64,000 nucleotides of DNA. Source: Tenacibaculum sp. SZ-18. Lineage in GTDB: Bacteria > Bacteroidota > Bacteroidia > Flavobacteriales > Flavobacteriaceae. Shown piece after piece: positions 1 to 8,683 of the stretch (the first letter of the stretch is position 1; every line of letters begins with the position of its first letter). The notes beneath the pieces are model-generated. The model did not search any database and was not told where the DNA came from. It was given only the letters and a program-made list of their open reading frames with translations. Position numbers and translations under genes: made by a program. The stretch spans positions 1,533,777-1,597,776 of the forward strand of contig NZ_CP019335.1 of NCBI RefSeq assembly GCF_002813915.1. Direction: 5' to 3'.

Positions 1-384
1 GCGGCAGACTTGGTTGAGCATTATGAAGCAAATCCTGAACCACTTCAATTTATTAAAGATGTTGGTGTTGATTGGGAAAAGACTACAGTTTTAAATGGTG
101 AAGTCGGTGATTTTGTCACTATTGCTCGTAAAGAACGAAATACAGAAAACTGGTTCGTAGGAAGTATTACAGATGAAAACTCAAGGGAAATCACAATAGA
201 TTTCAAATTTCTAGATGAAGGAGTAACTTATGATGCAGTAATTTATAAAGATGGAAATGATGCTCATTGGAATGATAATCCAACTGCAATTGATATAGAA
301 AAACAAACAATAACAAAAGATTCTAAACTTACGATAAAACTTGCCGAAGGTGGTGGTTTCGCAATAAGTTTATTAAAACAATAA
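1..384 (+). CDS. GH97 alpha-glucosidase/SusB-like, C-terminal fragment
   Basis: This is the 3' end of a gene cut by the left window edge; the frame is open from base 1, so residue 1 of the window is not the true start. The ~127 visible residues look like the C-terminal beta-sandwich of glycoside hydrolase family 97 (SusB-type), including the segments ADLVEHYEANPEP, ENWFVGSITDEN and the terminal GGGFAISLLKQ. Family members are periplasmic alpha-glucosidases or alpha-galactosidases; the catalytic barrel is outside the window. A GH13 enzyme starts 11 bp downstream on the same strand, which matches a starch-utilisation operon. The family call is from sequence character; the substrate is inferred from the neighbour. 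Confidence 0.75.
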   Translation, partial: AADLVEHYEANPEPLQFIKDVGVDWEKTTVLNGEVGDFVTIARKERNTENWFVGSITDENSREITIDFKFLDEGVTYDAVIYKDGNDAHWNDNPTAIDIEKQTITKDSKLTIKLAEGGGFAISLLKQ

Positions 385-395
385 CTACAATTCAA

Positions 396-1826
396 ATGAA
401 AAAACTTCTTGCAATGGCAGTTGTCGCTGCCATGATTTCTTGTAAACAAGAAACTAAGGAAACAACAGCACAAGTAGAGACAAAAACTGAAGATAAAAAC
501 ATAATAAAGCCTATTACAAATGAGGTGCTAGAAACAGCAGTTATTTACGAAGCTAATATTCGTCAATATTCAAAAGAAGGAACTTTTGATGCGTTTACGA
601 AAGACATTCCTCAGTTAAAGGAATTAGGAGTAAAGATTATATGGTTAATGCCTGTATTTCCAATTTCTGAAACAAAGCGTAAAGCTACTGGAGGAAAAGA
701 CAGTAAGTTCGCTTCTGAATTTCCAGAAGAAGAAAGAGCTAAGTATTTGGGAAGTTATTATGCCGTTTCTGACTTCAAAAAAATCAATCCGGAGTTTGGA
801 ACAATTGAAGATTTCAGGAAATTAGTGAAAACAGCTCATGATAACGGGATTTATGTAATCTTAGATTGGGTGCCAAATCATACAGGTTGGGATCATACTT
901 GGTTAATAACGAATTCTGATTTTTATACAAAAAATGAAAATGGAGAAGTTATTCATCCTGACGGAACGGATTGGACAGACGTTGCTGATTTAAATTATGA
1001 TAATCCTGAATTACGAAAAGAAATGATCAGCGATATGTCATATTGGATCACTAAAGAAAATATTGATGGTTTCCGTTGTGATGTAGCTGGATCGGTACCA
1101 ACATCATTTTGGCATGAGGCTGTACCTGAACTGAGAAAATTGAAAGATATTTTCATGTTAGCAGAAGCTTGGGAACCTGAATTACTCGAAGGTAACTTAT
1201 TTGATATGGCATATGGTTGGGATCGTCACCATACGATGAATCATATTGCAAAAGGAGAAGAAAAGGTTGCTGCTTGGCATACAAACTATGAAAAAGATGC
1301 AAAGAGATATGCTACAGATGATATCTTAATGACTTTCGTGACAAATCATGATGAAAACTCATGGAATGGGACTATTGAAGAGAGAATGGGTGAAAGTGCT
1401 GGTTTATTTACAACATTAAGTTACTTAGTTCCAGGAATGCCATTAATTTATTCTGGTCAAGAATATGGTTTAAACCATAGATTAAAGTTCTTTGAGAAGG
1501 ATTCAATTCCAAAAACAAAAGGTAAGGAGTGGAGTTTATTGAAAAAACTTGCTTCATTAAAACAAGGAAATTCTGCACTTAACGGAGGTAAAGAAAGTGC
1601 GGCATACAAGACTCTTGAGGTAAACAATGAAAATGTATTAGCATTCACTAGATCAAAGGCAGATGATGCTATTGTATTTATTGGAAATTTATCTAAAGAA
1701 AAACAATCTGTAACCATACAAATTGATGGAAATTTTACAGATTACAATTCAGGAAATAAAGTTTCTTTAAAAAGCAAAGAAAGTATAGAATTAAAACCTT
1801 GGGAGTTTTATGTCTTAACAAAATAA
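396..1826 (+). CDS. GH13 alpha-amylase family lipoprotein
   Basis: A 476-residue secreted lipoprotein: hydrophobic signal then a lipobox with Cys16 (AAMISC), so it should be anchored in a membrane. The rest is a GH13 (beta/alpha)8 barrel. Catalytic residues are visible: nucleophile Asp229 in GFRCDVAG, acid/base Glu257 in AEAWEPE and the stabilising Asp319 in TNHDENS, with the early region DWVPNHTG. A short all-beta C-terminal domain follows (about 400-476). The predicted role is hydrolysis of alpha-glucans together with the GH97 product encoded 11 bp upstream. This ATG gives a complete signal peptide. A stem-loop with a T-run follows the stop. The exact specificity (amylase, neopullulanase or other) cannot be read from sequence. 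Confidence 0.9.
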   Translation: MKKLLAMAVVAAMISCKQETKETTAQVETKTEDKNIIKPITNEVLETAVIYEANIRQYSKEGTFDAFTKDIPQLKELGVKIIWLMPVFPISETKRKATGGKDSKFASEFPEEERAKYLGSYYAVSDFKKINPEFGTIEDFRKLVKTAHDNGIYVILDWVPNHTGWDHTWLITNSDFYTKNENGEVIHPDGTDWTDVADLNYDNPELRKEMISDMSYWITKENIDGFRCDVAGSVPTSFWHEAVPELRKLKDIFMLAEAWEPELLEGNLFDMAYGWDRHHTMNHIAKGEEKVAAWHTNYEKDAKRYATDDILMTFVTNHDENSWNGTIEERMGESAGLFTTLSYLVPGMPLIYSGQEYGLNHRLKFFEKDSIPKTKGKEWSLLKKLASLKQGNSALNGGKESAAYKTLEVNNENVLAFTRSKADDAIVFIGNLSKEKQSVTIQIDGNFTDYNSGNKVSLKSKESIELKPWEFYVLTK

Positions 1827-1861
1827 AATATTGTTTGAAATTAAAGTTAATTAATTTAATA

Positions 1862-1893
1862 AGGAGAGCGTTTTGTAACGTTCTCTTTTTTAT
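1862..1893 (+). terminator. Rho-independent terminator after GH13 gene
   Basis: About 35 bp after the amylase stop, GGAGAGCG and CGTTCTC form a stem (one G-T wobble) around a TTTTGTAA loop, followed directly by a T-rich run. Position and shape fit the end of the glucan operon. Confidence 0.7.
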
Positions 1894-2759
1894 TTTCTGA
1901 TAATTTACTCTGACAAAATTATCATTTACTCAGTGTTTATAGAAGTTTATCACGTATTTCGTTTCAAATTTAAAATTGACAAAAGATATTGAAGAAGAAT
2001 AAGTTCTTAATGAGGTAATGTTTAGTATTGTTTTTTTTCATTTAGTACAAATACAATTATCATATTTGGAAGTGTGTTTATGTATAGTTATCCATATTTT
2101 TTAGCCTAGAATTTTTTTATCGACTATAACGTGGTGTAAAAAATAATAATAAAAAAAAATGTCTAGCTAAAATCAAAAAAGTCAATTTTTAACGGGTTAA
2201 TTTTTTTAGTAATTTAGATTGTTTACTTTTTAAATATGGTTAAAAAAAAAATTACGATAGATTAGATTTTCGGATTAATCTAATTAAAGTTTAGTTATTT
2301 GTAAAACCTACCAATTAAACATAGTTAAATCCTTATTTATTTGTAAAATAATTATTGTAATGTTTTCTACAAGAAAAATTGAAATTTAATTTCAGATAAG
2401 AAAAATAGTTAGAAACTGATATTTTTCTAATTAACTTCAGAATACTACTAAATGCGACAATTCAAAAAAAATCAGAGATATTTTATGAATTCAAAAATGC
2501 AAAGTAGTACAATTAAGTAATTTGTATAAACTTCAAAAAGTCAAAAAAATATAAAGCCGATTGAAGAAGATAAGCTTACAATAACAGTTGTATCATTTCT
2601 TGTTGGTTTAACAGTTTATCTTTCTTAAATGATACCTTTATAAGCTTCGAAGGTATCACCCGATCTATCTAAAGAAATAAAGATAACGTCCAAAAATAAA
2701 TTAGCGATTTTAACACTTAGTTTTCGAGTGCATATTTCATTTTTTAGTATTTTTAATAA
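1894..2759. other. AT-rich intergenic region, no gene seen
   Basis: Roughly 870 bp of very AT-rich sequence with no credible reading frame on either strand. The only structure noticed is a short inverted repeat at 2631-2657 (GATACCTT ... AAGGTATC, 11-base loop) with no T-run, so it is not a typical terminator. The downstream end should hold the promoter of the DUF4251 gene. I see no tRNA and no other repeat here. Confidence 0.6.
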
Positions 2760-2771
2760 AATTAGGAAGTC

Positions 2772-3335
2772 ATGAGAACCATTTTTTTATTTTTTTTCTG
2801 CATTAGTTGCTTAATTGGATGTTCTTCAGCCAAAAAAGTTGTTTCAGAAGAGCAAAAACGAATAGTTGAAAAACTTGTTACTACCAAAACATTTAAGATT
2901 GATTCTGAATGGGCATACCCAACGGTGACGAGTTCTATGATTAGTGCGCAAAATGCAGGTATGTTTCCAAATAATAGCACGGCAAGTATGATTGACATCA
3001 CAGGACATAATCAATATTTTGAATTTAAAAAAGATTCTGTTCGTGCTAGTTTACCGTATTATGGTGAACGACAAATGGGAGCTGCGTACTCTCGATCAAA
3101 TGGAGGAGGAATTGAATTTAATGATGTCCCTGAAAATTATTCCATGACAAAAACAAAAGCTGGAGATTATAAAATTAGCTTTAAAATTAAAGATAAGAAT
3201 GCGTCAACAGAAACTTATAATATCAATCTTTTAATTTACAACAATATGTCGGCTAAAATTAATGTATTTAGCTCTAGTCGCTTTAAAATTGAGTACCGTG
3301 GAAAATTGAAAGAACTTGATACAAAAGATATTTAG
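2772..3335 (+). CDS. DUF4251-like lipoprotein
   Basis: A 187-residue protein with a signal peptide and lipobox (CLIGCSSAKK, Cys17). The remainder resembles the DUF4251 family of Bacteroidota: an ITGHNQYFEFKKDSVRASLPYYGERQMG region, a conserved GGGIEF segment and a final beta-rich stretch ending in FKIEYRGKL. It should be a lipid-anchored periplasmic or outer-membrane-inner-face protein. No function is established for the family, and the surroundings give none: there is a long gap upstream and a convergent rlmF downstream. The ATG at 2772 is the only start that keeps the signal peptide. Confidence 0.75.
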   Translation: MRTIFLFFFCISCLIGCSSAKKVVSEEQKRIVEKLVTTKTFKIDSEWAYPTVTSSMISAQNAGMFPNNSTASMIDITGHNQYFEFKKDSVRASLPYYGERQMGAAYSRSNGGGIEFNDVPENYSMTKTKAGDYKISFKIKDKNASTETYNINLLIYNNMSAKINVFSSSRFKIEYRGKLKELDTKDI

Positions 3336-3433
3336 TTAGATTACTACAAAACTCAATAATATTTCGTTTTTCACAATGACGTCCAAATTAATGACGTAAT
3401 TAGTAAGCCAGCAGAATGGCTGAAGTAATCTCT

Positions 3434-4303
3434 TTAATATTTAAAACTTTTCATAAACGACCAGGCGATAAGTCTGGTTTTTTTATTTCCGTGTTCCATT
3501 GGAATTATAGTATAGTTAGCTTTTAATTTTTTCAATTGTTTTTCAAGTTTTGGTAAATTCTCTTTTCTTGAAACTAAACTTGTAAAATAACCTACTTGCA
3601 TTTTAAAATCAGCACTTTGTTTGATCATACGTTTTAAAAACAGCGCTTCTCCGCCATTACACCACAATTCGCTATGTTGCCCACCAAAATTTAATTCTGA
3701 GGCTCCTTTACCTAAATTTTTGAGCTTCTGACTGGCATTTTTCGAAGCATCTTCTTCCGAAGTATAAAATGGAGGATTGCACATCGTAAAATGGAAATAA
3801 TCATTTTGCTGAATAATTCCTTTAAAAATATTAGCATTATCCCTTTGGTGAATGATATTTGCTTTGTCCTTTAAATTAGGTGTAAAATCAATATTTTGCT
3901 TTGCTGCTTCAATACTTTGAGCATTAATATCACATCCTACCATTTGCCAATTATATACTTGAGTACCCAAAATAGTGTAAATGGCATTGGCACCAACACC
4001 AACATCTAGTCCTTTTATTGGTTCTTGTTCATTGGTAATTATATCCGCCACATAATGAATATAATCTACACGACTAGGAATAGGAGGGCAGAGGAACCCT
4101 TCAGGAAGCTCCCAGTTTGCCAATCCATAATGATGAATTAATAGTGCTTTGTTTAATTCTATAATTGCTTTAGGGTTTGAAAAGTCAATTGTTAGTGAAT
4201 TTGTATGTTTATTTAACGTCACAAACTCTTGTAAAGCGTTATTAACTTTGATTAAACTATCAAAATCGTAAGATGATTTCTTATGTATATTTCTTGGATG
4301 CAT
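3434..4303 (-). CDS. rlmF: 23S rRNA (adenine(1618)-N6)-methyltransferase
   Basis: A 289-residue SAM-dependent N6-adenine methyltransferase of the RlmF/YbiN family, which methylates A1618 (E. coli numbering) of 23S rRNA. The amino-terminal MHPRNIHKKSSYDF segment, the LCPPIPSRVDYIHYVADI block, the SAM-binding loop LDVGVGAN (residues 99-106) and the catalytic NPPF motif (176-179) are all visible. Length matches the family (E. coli about 308). It stands alone, convergent with the DUF4251 gene. Downstream of its start (to the right) lies the tandem repeat array, so its promoter must sit in the short stretch before about 4390. Confidence 0.92.
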   Translation of the reverse strand: MHPRNIHKKSSYDFDSLIKVNNALQEFVTLNKHTNSLTIDFSNPKAIIELNKALLIHHYGLANWELPEGFLCPPIPSRVDYIHYVADIITNEQEPIKGLDVGVGANAIYTILGTQVYNWQMVGCDINAQSIEAAKQNIDFTPNLKDKANIIHQRDNANIFKGIIQQNDYFHFTMCNPPFYTSEEDASKNASQKLKNLGKGASELNFGGQHSELWCNGGEALFLKRMIKQSADFKMQVGYFTSLVSRKENLPKLEKQLKKLKANYTIIPMEHGNKKTRLIAWSFMKSFKY

Positions 4304-4390
4304 GCGAGTTCAAAAGTATAAAAATGAGAATTCTTTCGTCAAATAGACTTATTAATTCAACTAATTTTATTTAAAAAGAAATCATTTTAA

Positions 4391-5978
4391 AATTCCTCAT
4401 TGCGACTGGAGTAAGACGAAATGAAGCAATCTGTATATTCAGAATTAGATTAGAAAAGTCCATTGTAAAGATTACTTCGTCATTCTTCCTCGTAATGACA
4501 AAGTAAATTCTTCATTGCGACTGGAGTAAGACGAAATGAAGCAATCTGTATATTCAGAATTAGATTAGAAAAGTCCATTGTAAAGATTACTTCGTCATTC
4601 TTCCTCGTAATGACATAGTAAATTCTTCATTGCGAATGGAATGCGACGAATGAAGCAATCTGTATATTCAAAATTAAATCAGAAATAGTCCATTGTACAG
4701 ATTACTTCATCATTCTTCCTTGTAATGACAACGTAAATTCTTCATTACGAATGGAATGCGACAAATGAAGCAATCTGTATATTCAGAATTAGATTAGAAA
4801 AGTCCATTGTACAGATTACTTCGTCATTCTTCCTTGTAATGACAATTTAAATTCGTCATTGAGGCTGGAGTAAGACGGTATGAAGTAACCTGTATATTCA
4901 GAATTAAATCAAGAATTCTCCAATGTAAAGATTACTTCGTCATTGAGACCGGAGTAAGAAGGAAAGAAGCAATCTTTATATTCAGAGTTAGATTAGGAAT
5001 TCTCAATGGTAAAGATTACTTCGTCATTCTTCCTCGCAATGACATAGTAAATTCGTCATTGCGACTGGAGTAAGACGAAATGAAGCAATCTGTATATTCA
5101 GAATTAGATTAGAAAAGTCCAATGTAAAGATTACTTCGTTATTCTTCCTCGTAATGACATAGTAAATTTTTCATTGTGAATAGAATTAGACCGCATGAAG
5201 CAATCTGTATATTCAGAATTAAATCAGGAATTCTCAATGGTAAAGATTACTTCGTCATTCTTCCTCGTAATGACATAGTAAATTCTTAATTGTGAATAGA
5301 ATTAGACGGTATGAAGTAACCTGTAGATTCAGAATTAATTCAAGAATTCTCCAATGTAAAGATTACTTCGTCATTCTTCCTCGTAATGACATAGTAAATT
5401 CGTCATTGCGAATGGAGTGAGGCGGAATGAAGCAATCTGTATATTCAGAATTAAATCAGGAATTCTCAATGGTAAAGATTACTTCGTCATTCTTCCTTGT
5501 AATGACAATTTAAATTCGTCATTGAGGCTGGAGTAAGACGGTATGAAGTAACCTGTATATTCAGAATTAGATTAAAAAAGCCCATTGTACAGATTACTTC
5601 GTCATTCTTCCTCGTAATGACAAAGTAAATTCGTCATTGAGACTGGAGTAAGACGGAAAGAAGCAATCTGTATATTCAGAATTAGATTAGAAAAGCCCAT
5701 TGTACAGATTACTTCGTCATTCTTCCTCGTAATGACAAAGTAAATTCGTCATTGCGAATGGAGTGAGGCGGAAAGAAGCAATCTTTATATTCAAAATTAG
5801 ATTAGAAAAGTCCATTGTACAGATTACTTCGTCATTCTTCCTCGTAATAACAAAGTAAATTCGTAATTGTGAATAGAATTAAACGGTATTAAGTAACCTG
5901 TATATTCGGAAATAAATCAAGAATTCTCCAATGTACAGACTGCGTCGTTATTCTTCTTCGTAATGACGCAGTATATTT
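4391..5978. repeat. Tandem array of 14 palindromic ~115-bp units
   Basis: Fourteen head-to-tail units, counted from the conserved (T)CATTGCGA start: 4398, 4513, 4628, 4743, 4857, 4941, 5057, 5172, 5288, 5404, 5520, 5635, 5750 and 5865. The period is 114-116 bp except one short unit (84 bp, 4857 to 4941), which has an internal deletion. Each unit has a left arm ending near GAAGCAATCTG, a TATATTCAGAATTA(G)AT spacer and a right arm AGATTACTTCGTCATTC...GTAATGAC that is roughly the reverse complement of the left arm, so every unit can fold into a long imperfect hairpin. No reading frame spans it. Elements beginning CGTCATTGCGA and ending GAAGCAATCT are familiar from Bacteroidota intergenic regions; this many tandem copies is the notable part. 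Confidence 0.9.
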
Positions 5979-6067
5979 ATTGGTTTTAATCGCATATTCA
6001 GATAAGAATCAAATTTAATTACTCACAAAACTATTTTTTGTTTAATCTTTTTTTAAATTTGTTAAAC

Positions 6068-7093
6068 ATGAAAATTATCAAATTCACAAATAAAGGTATT
6101 TATTGTATTCCCGGTAAGTTCTATTTAGATCCTTGGTATCCTGTGGATTATGCAATTATTTCACACGGACATGCAGATCATGCACGTTGGGGAATGAAAC
6201 ATTATTTGTGTCATACGCTGACGAAAAACATTATCAAACACAGAATTGGCGCGGATATCTCTGTAGAAACTCTGAATTATAATGAACCTAAAACGATAAA
6301 TGGTGTACAAGTTAGTTTTCATCCAGCAGGACATATTATTGGTTCTTGTCAAATTCGTTTAGAATATAAAGGTAAAGTTGTAGTGTTTTCTGGAGATTAC
6401 AAAATTAAAGAAGATGGACTAACAACACCTTTTGAATCTTTAAAATGTCATGAATTTATAACTGAAAGTACGTTTGGTTTACCGATTTATAAATGGCAAC
6501 CAGAGCATCTGTTAAAAGCTCAAATTCACGATTGGGTTCAGACGAATCTCTCCAACAATAGAACCAGTGTCTTTTTTGGTTATTCTTTAGGTAAATCTCA
6601 AAGAATCATGAAACTCTTGGAAGATTTTGATGAAATCTATGTACACAATGCCATTCATCATATTAATAATGCTATAGAAACTTCAGGAGTTACTTTGCCA
6701 AAAACAATTCGATTGGATGGTAATTTTAAGAAAGACGACATGAAAAACAAGATTGTCATCATGCCACCAGCATTATTGGGAAGTAAATTATTGAAAAGAA
6801 TTCCGAATGCAGCAACTGCCATTTGTTCTGGTTGGATGCAAATTCGTGGAAATAGACGCTGGCGCGGTGTTGATGCAGGATTCGTTGTTAGTGATCATGC
6901 GGATTGGGATGGTTTATTACAAGCGGTTAAATCTTCAGAAGCACAAAAAGTATATGTGACTCATGGTTCACAAGCTTCATTTTCTAGGTATTTAAATGAA
7001 ATCGGAATTGAATCTGAAGAAGTAATTACGGAATACGGAGAAGAACAAATCAATTCAGAAGAAAAAAAGACAGTAGAAACAACAGCATCATAA
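6068..7093 (+). CDS. Ligase-associated MBL-fold DNA exonuclease
   Basis: A 341-residue metallo-beta-lactamase/beta-CASP-type nuclease of the family found next to bacterial ATP-dependent DNA ligases. The metal-binding HGHADH motif is at residues 33-38, followed by HPAGHIIGS and a later DHADW near the C-terminus. The frame extends upstream to a TTG at 6038, but the ATG at 6068 gives the usual family start MKIIKFTNKGIYC and is preferred. It leads a four-gene repair operon: the ligase starts 3 bp after its stop, and the helicase and PdeM genes overlap by 4 bp each. The role is inferred to be end processing before ligation; it is not proven here. Confidence 0.88.
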   Translation: MKIIKFTNKGIYCIPGKFYLDPWYPVDYAIISHGHADHARWGMKHYLCHTLTKNIIKHRIGADISVETLNYNEPKTINGVQVSFHPAGHIIGSCQIRLEYKGKVVVFSGDYKIKEDGLTTPFESLKCHEFITESTFGLPIYKWQPEHLLKAQIHDWVQTNLSNNRTSVFFGYSLGKSQRIMKLLEDFDEIYVHNAIHHINNAIETSGVTLPKTIRLDGNFKKDDMKNKIVIMPPALLGSKLLKRIPNAATAICSGWMQIRGNRRWRGVDAGFVVSDHADWDGLLQAVKSSEAQKVYVTHGSQASFSRYLNEIGIESEEVITEYGEEQINSEEKKTVETTAS

Positions 7094-7096
7094 TAA

Positions 7097-8683
7097 ATGA
7101 AAGCCTTTACGCAACTTATCAATAGTATCGAAATAACGAATAAAACCAATGCTAAAATTGAAGCGTTGGTTCGTTACTTTGAAACTGCTGAGGATAAAGA
7201 TAAGTTGTGGATGATTGCTTTATTTACAGGGAAACGTCCTTCTAGGCCTGTAAAATCTTCATTAATGAAAGCCTGGTGTATGGAAATTTCCAAAATTCCA
7301 GAATGGCTTTTTTTAGAGAGTTACAGTACTGTTGGAGATTTAGGGGAAACTTTGGCCTTGTTATTACCTGATCCATCGAATTCTATTGAAAAACCGGTAT
7401 ATGAATGGATGGACGAATTGGTAGCATTAAAACCTAAAACAGAAGAAGAGAAAAAAGAGTATGTGCTCGAAGCGTGGAACGGATTACAACCGCAGGAACG
7501 TTTGATTTTTAATAAGTTGATTGGTGGAAGTTTTAGAATTGGTGTATCTAAAAAAACACTGGTAAATGCTTTAGCAAAACTTACAAATACAAATGTAAAT
7601 CAATTGATGCATAGCATTATAGGGAATTGGGATATCAACACTATTACTTTTAATGAACTGCTTTCTGGAGCGCATATTAATTATGATAATTCAAAACCTT
7701 ATCCGTTTGCCTTGGCTTATAGTTTAGAGAAAGAATTGAACGAATTAGGAACCATTGAGGATTGGCAAGTAGAGTATAAATGGGATGGAATTCGTGGACA
7801 ATTTGTTAAGCGAAATAACGAAATATTCATTTGGAGTAGAGGAGAAGAGTTGGTTACGAATCAGTTTCCTGAGTTAATTGAAGCATTTCAAACTTGGGAA
7901 GGAGATTTTGTAATTGATGGTGAAATTTTGGCGATAAAGGATTCCAGTGTGTTATTATTTAATGATTTACAAAAGCGATTGAATCGTAAAAACATAAGTA
8001 AGAAGTTATTACAAGAAGTTCCTATTGGATTTTATGCCTATGATATTATGGAATTGAATCAAGAAGATCTTAGAGAAACGCCTTTATCTTCTAGAAGACT
8101 TCAATTGGAAAGTCTTTTTGAACATAATAATTCGACGAATGTAAAACTATCAGAAACGATACATGTTCAAGATTGGAACGATTTGAATGCGATTCGAAAT
8201 GAATCTCGAAAGTTGAATTCTGAAGGATTAATGTTAAAGCAAAAGAGTTCTACCTATCATATTGGAAGGAAAAAAGGAACTTGGTGGAAATGGAAAGTTG
8301 ATCCGTTAACTATTGATGTTGTAATGATTTACGCACAAAAGGGTAGTGGACGAAGAAGTTCAAAGTATACAGATTATACGTTTGCTGTTAAAAAAGAGGA
8401 TCAATTGGTTACCATTGCAAAAGCATACTCAGGATTAACAGATGCAGAAATTACAGAAATCAGTAGATGGGTAACGAAGAATGCGACTGAAAAATTTGGA
8501 CCGGTACGAACAGTAAAACCTGAGTTAGTGTTTGAAATTGCATTTGAAGGAATTGCTTTGAGCAATCGTCACAAATCTGGAGTTGCCTTACGTTTTCCAA
8601 GAATAAAACGTTGGAGAAGAGATAAAAAAGTAGATGAAATCGATACGATTGAATCGGTAAAAGATTTAATTTTCAAGCAATGA
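7097..8683 (+). CDS. ATP-dependent DNA ligase
   Basis: A 528-residue ATP-dependent DNA ligase of the LHR-associated bacterial clade. An amino-terminal DNA-binding domain (about 1-200) precedes the adenylation domain. The nucleotidyl-acceptor Lys228 is in EYKWDGIRGQ (motif I). Motif III is represented by DGEILA, later motifs by EGLMLK and WWKWK, and the C-terminal OB domain holds the final RFPRIKRWR. It seals nicks using ATP, unlike the NAD-dependent LigA needed for replication, so it is most likely a repair enzyme. It starts 3 bp after the exonuclease stop and overlaps the helicase by 4 bp, indicating translational coupling. Confidence 0.93.
   Translation: MKAFTQLINSIEITNKTNAKIEALVRYFETAEDKDKLWMIALFTGKRPSRPVKSSLMKAWCMEISKIPEWLFLESYSTVGDLGETLALLLPDPSNSIEKPVYEWMDELVALKPKTEEEKKEYVLEAWNGLQPQERLIFNKLIGGSFRIGVSKKTLVNALAKLTNTNVNQLMHSIIGNWDINTITFNELLSGAHINYDNSKPYPFALAYSLEKELNELGTIEDWQVEYKWDGIRGQFVKRNNEIFIWSRGEELVTNQFPELIEAFQTWEGDFVIDGEILAIKDSSVLLFNDLQKRLNRKNISKKLLQEVPIGFYAYDIMELNQEDLRETPLSSRRLQLESLFEHNNSTNVKLSETIHVQDWNDLNAIRNESRKLNSEGLMLKQKSSTYHIGRKKGTWWKWKVDPLTIDVVMIYAQKGSGRRSSKYTDYTFAVKKEDQLVTIAKAYSGLTDAEITEISRWVTKNATEKFGPVRTVKPELVFEIAFEGIALSNRHKSGVALRFPRIKRWRRDKKVDEIDTIESVKDLIFKQ

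Noticed and set aside
2631..2657. Inverted repeat GATACCTT/AAGGTATC as a terminator or operator
   Set aside because: Stem is short, loop is 11 bases, no T-run follows and no gene end is near.
3371..3435. Single diverged copy of the palindromic repeat between DUF4251 and rlmF genes
   Set aside because: Only short pieces (AATGACG, GAAGTAATCT) match, in changed order. Too weak to call.
4391..5978. CRISPR array
   Set aside because: Units are ~115 bp and repeated over their whole length, with no unique spacers of regular size and no cas genes nearby.
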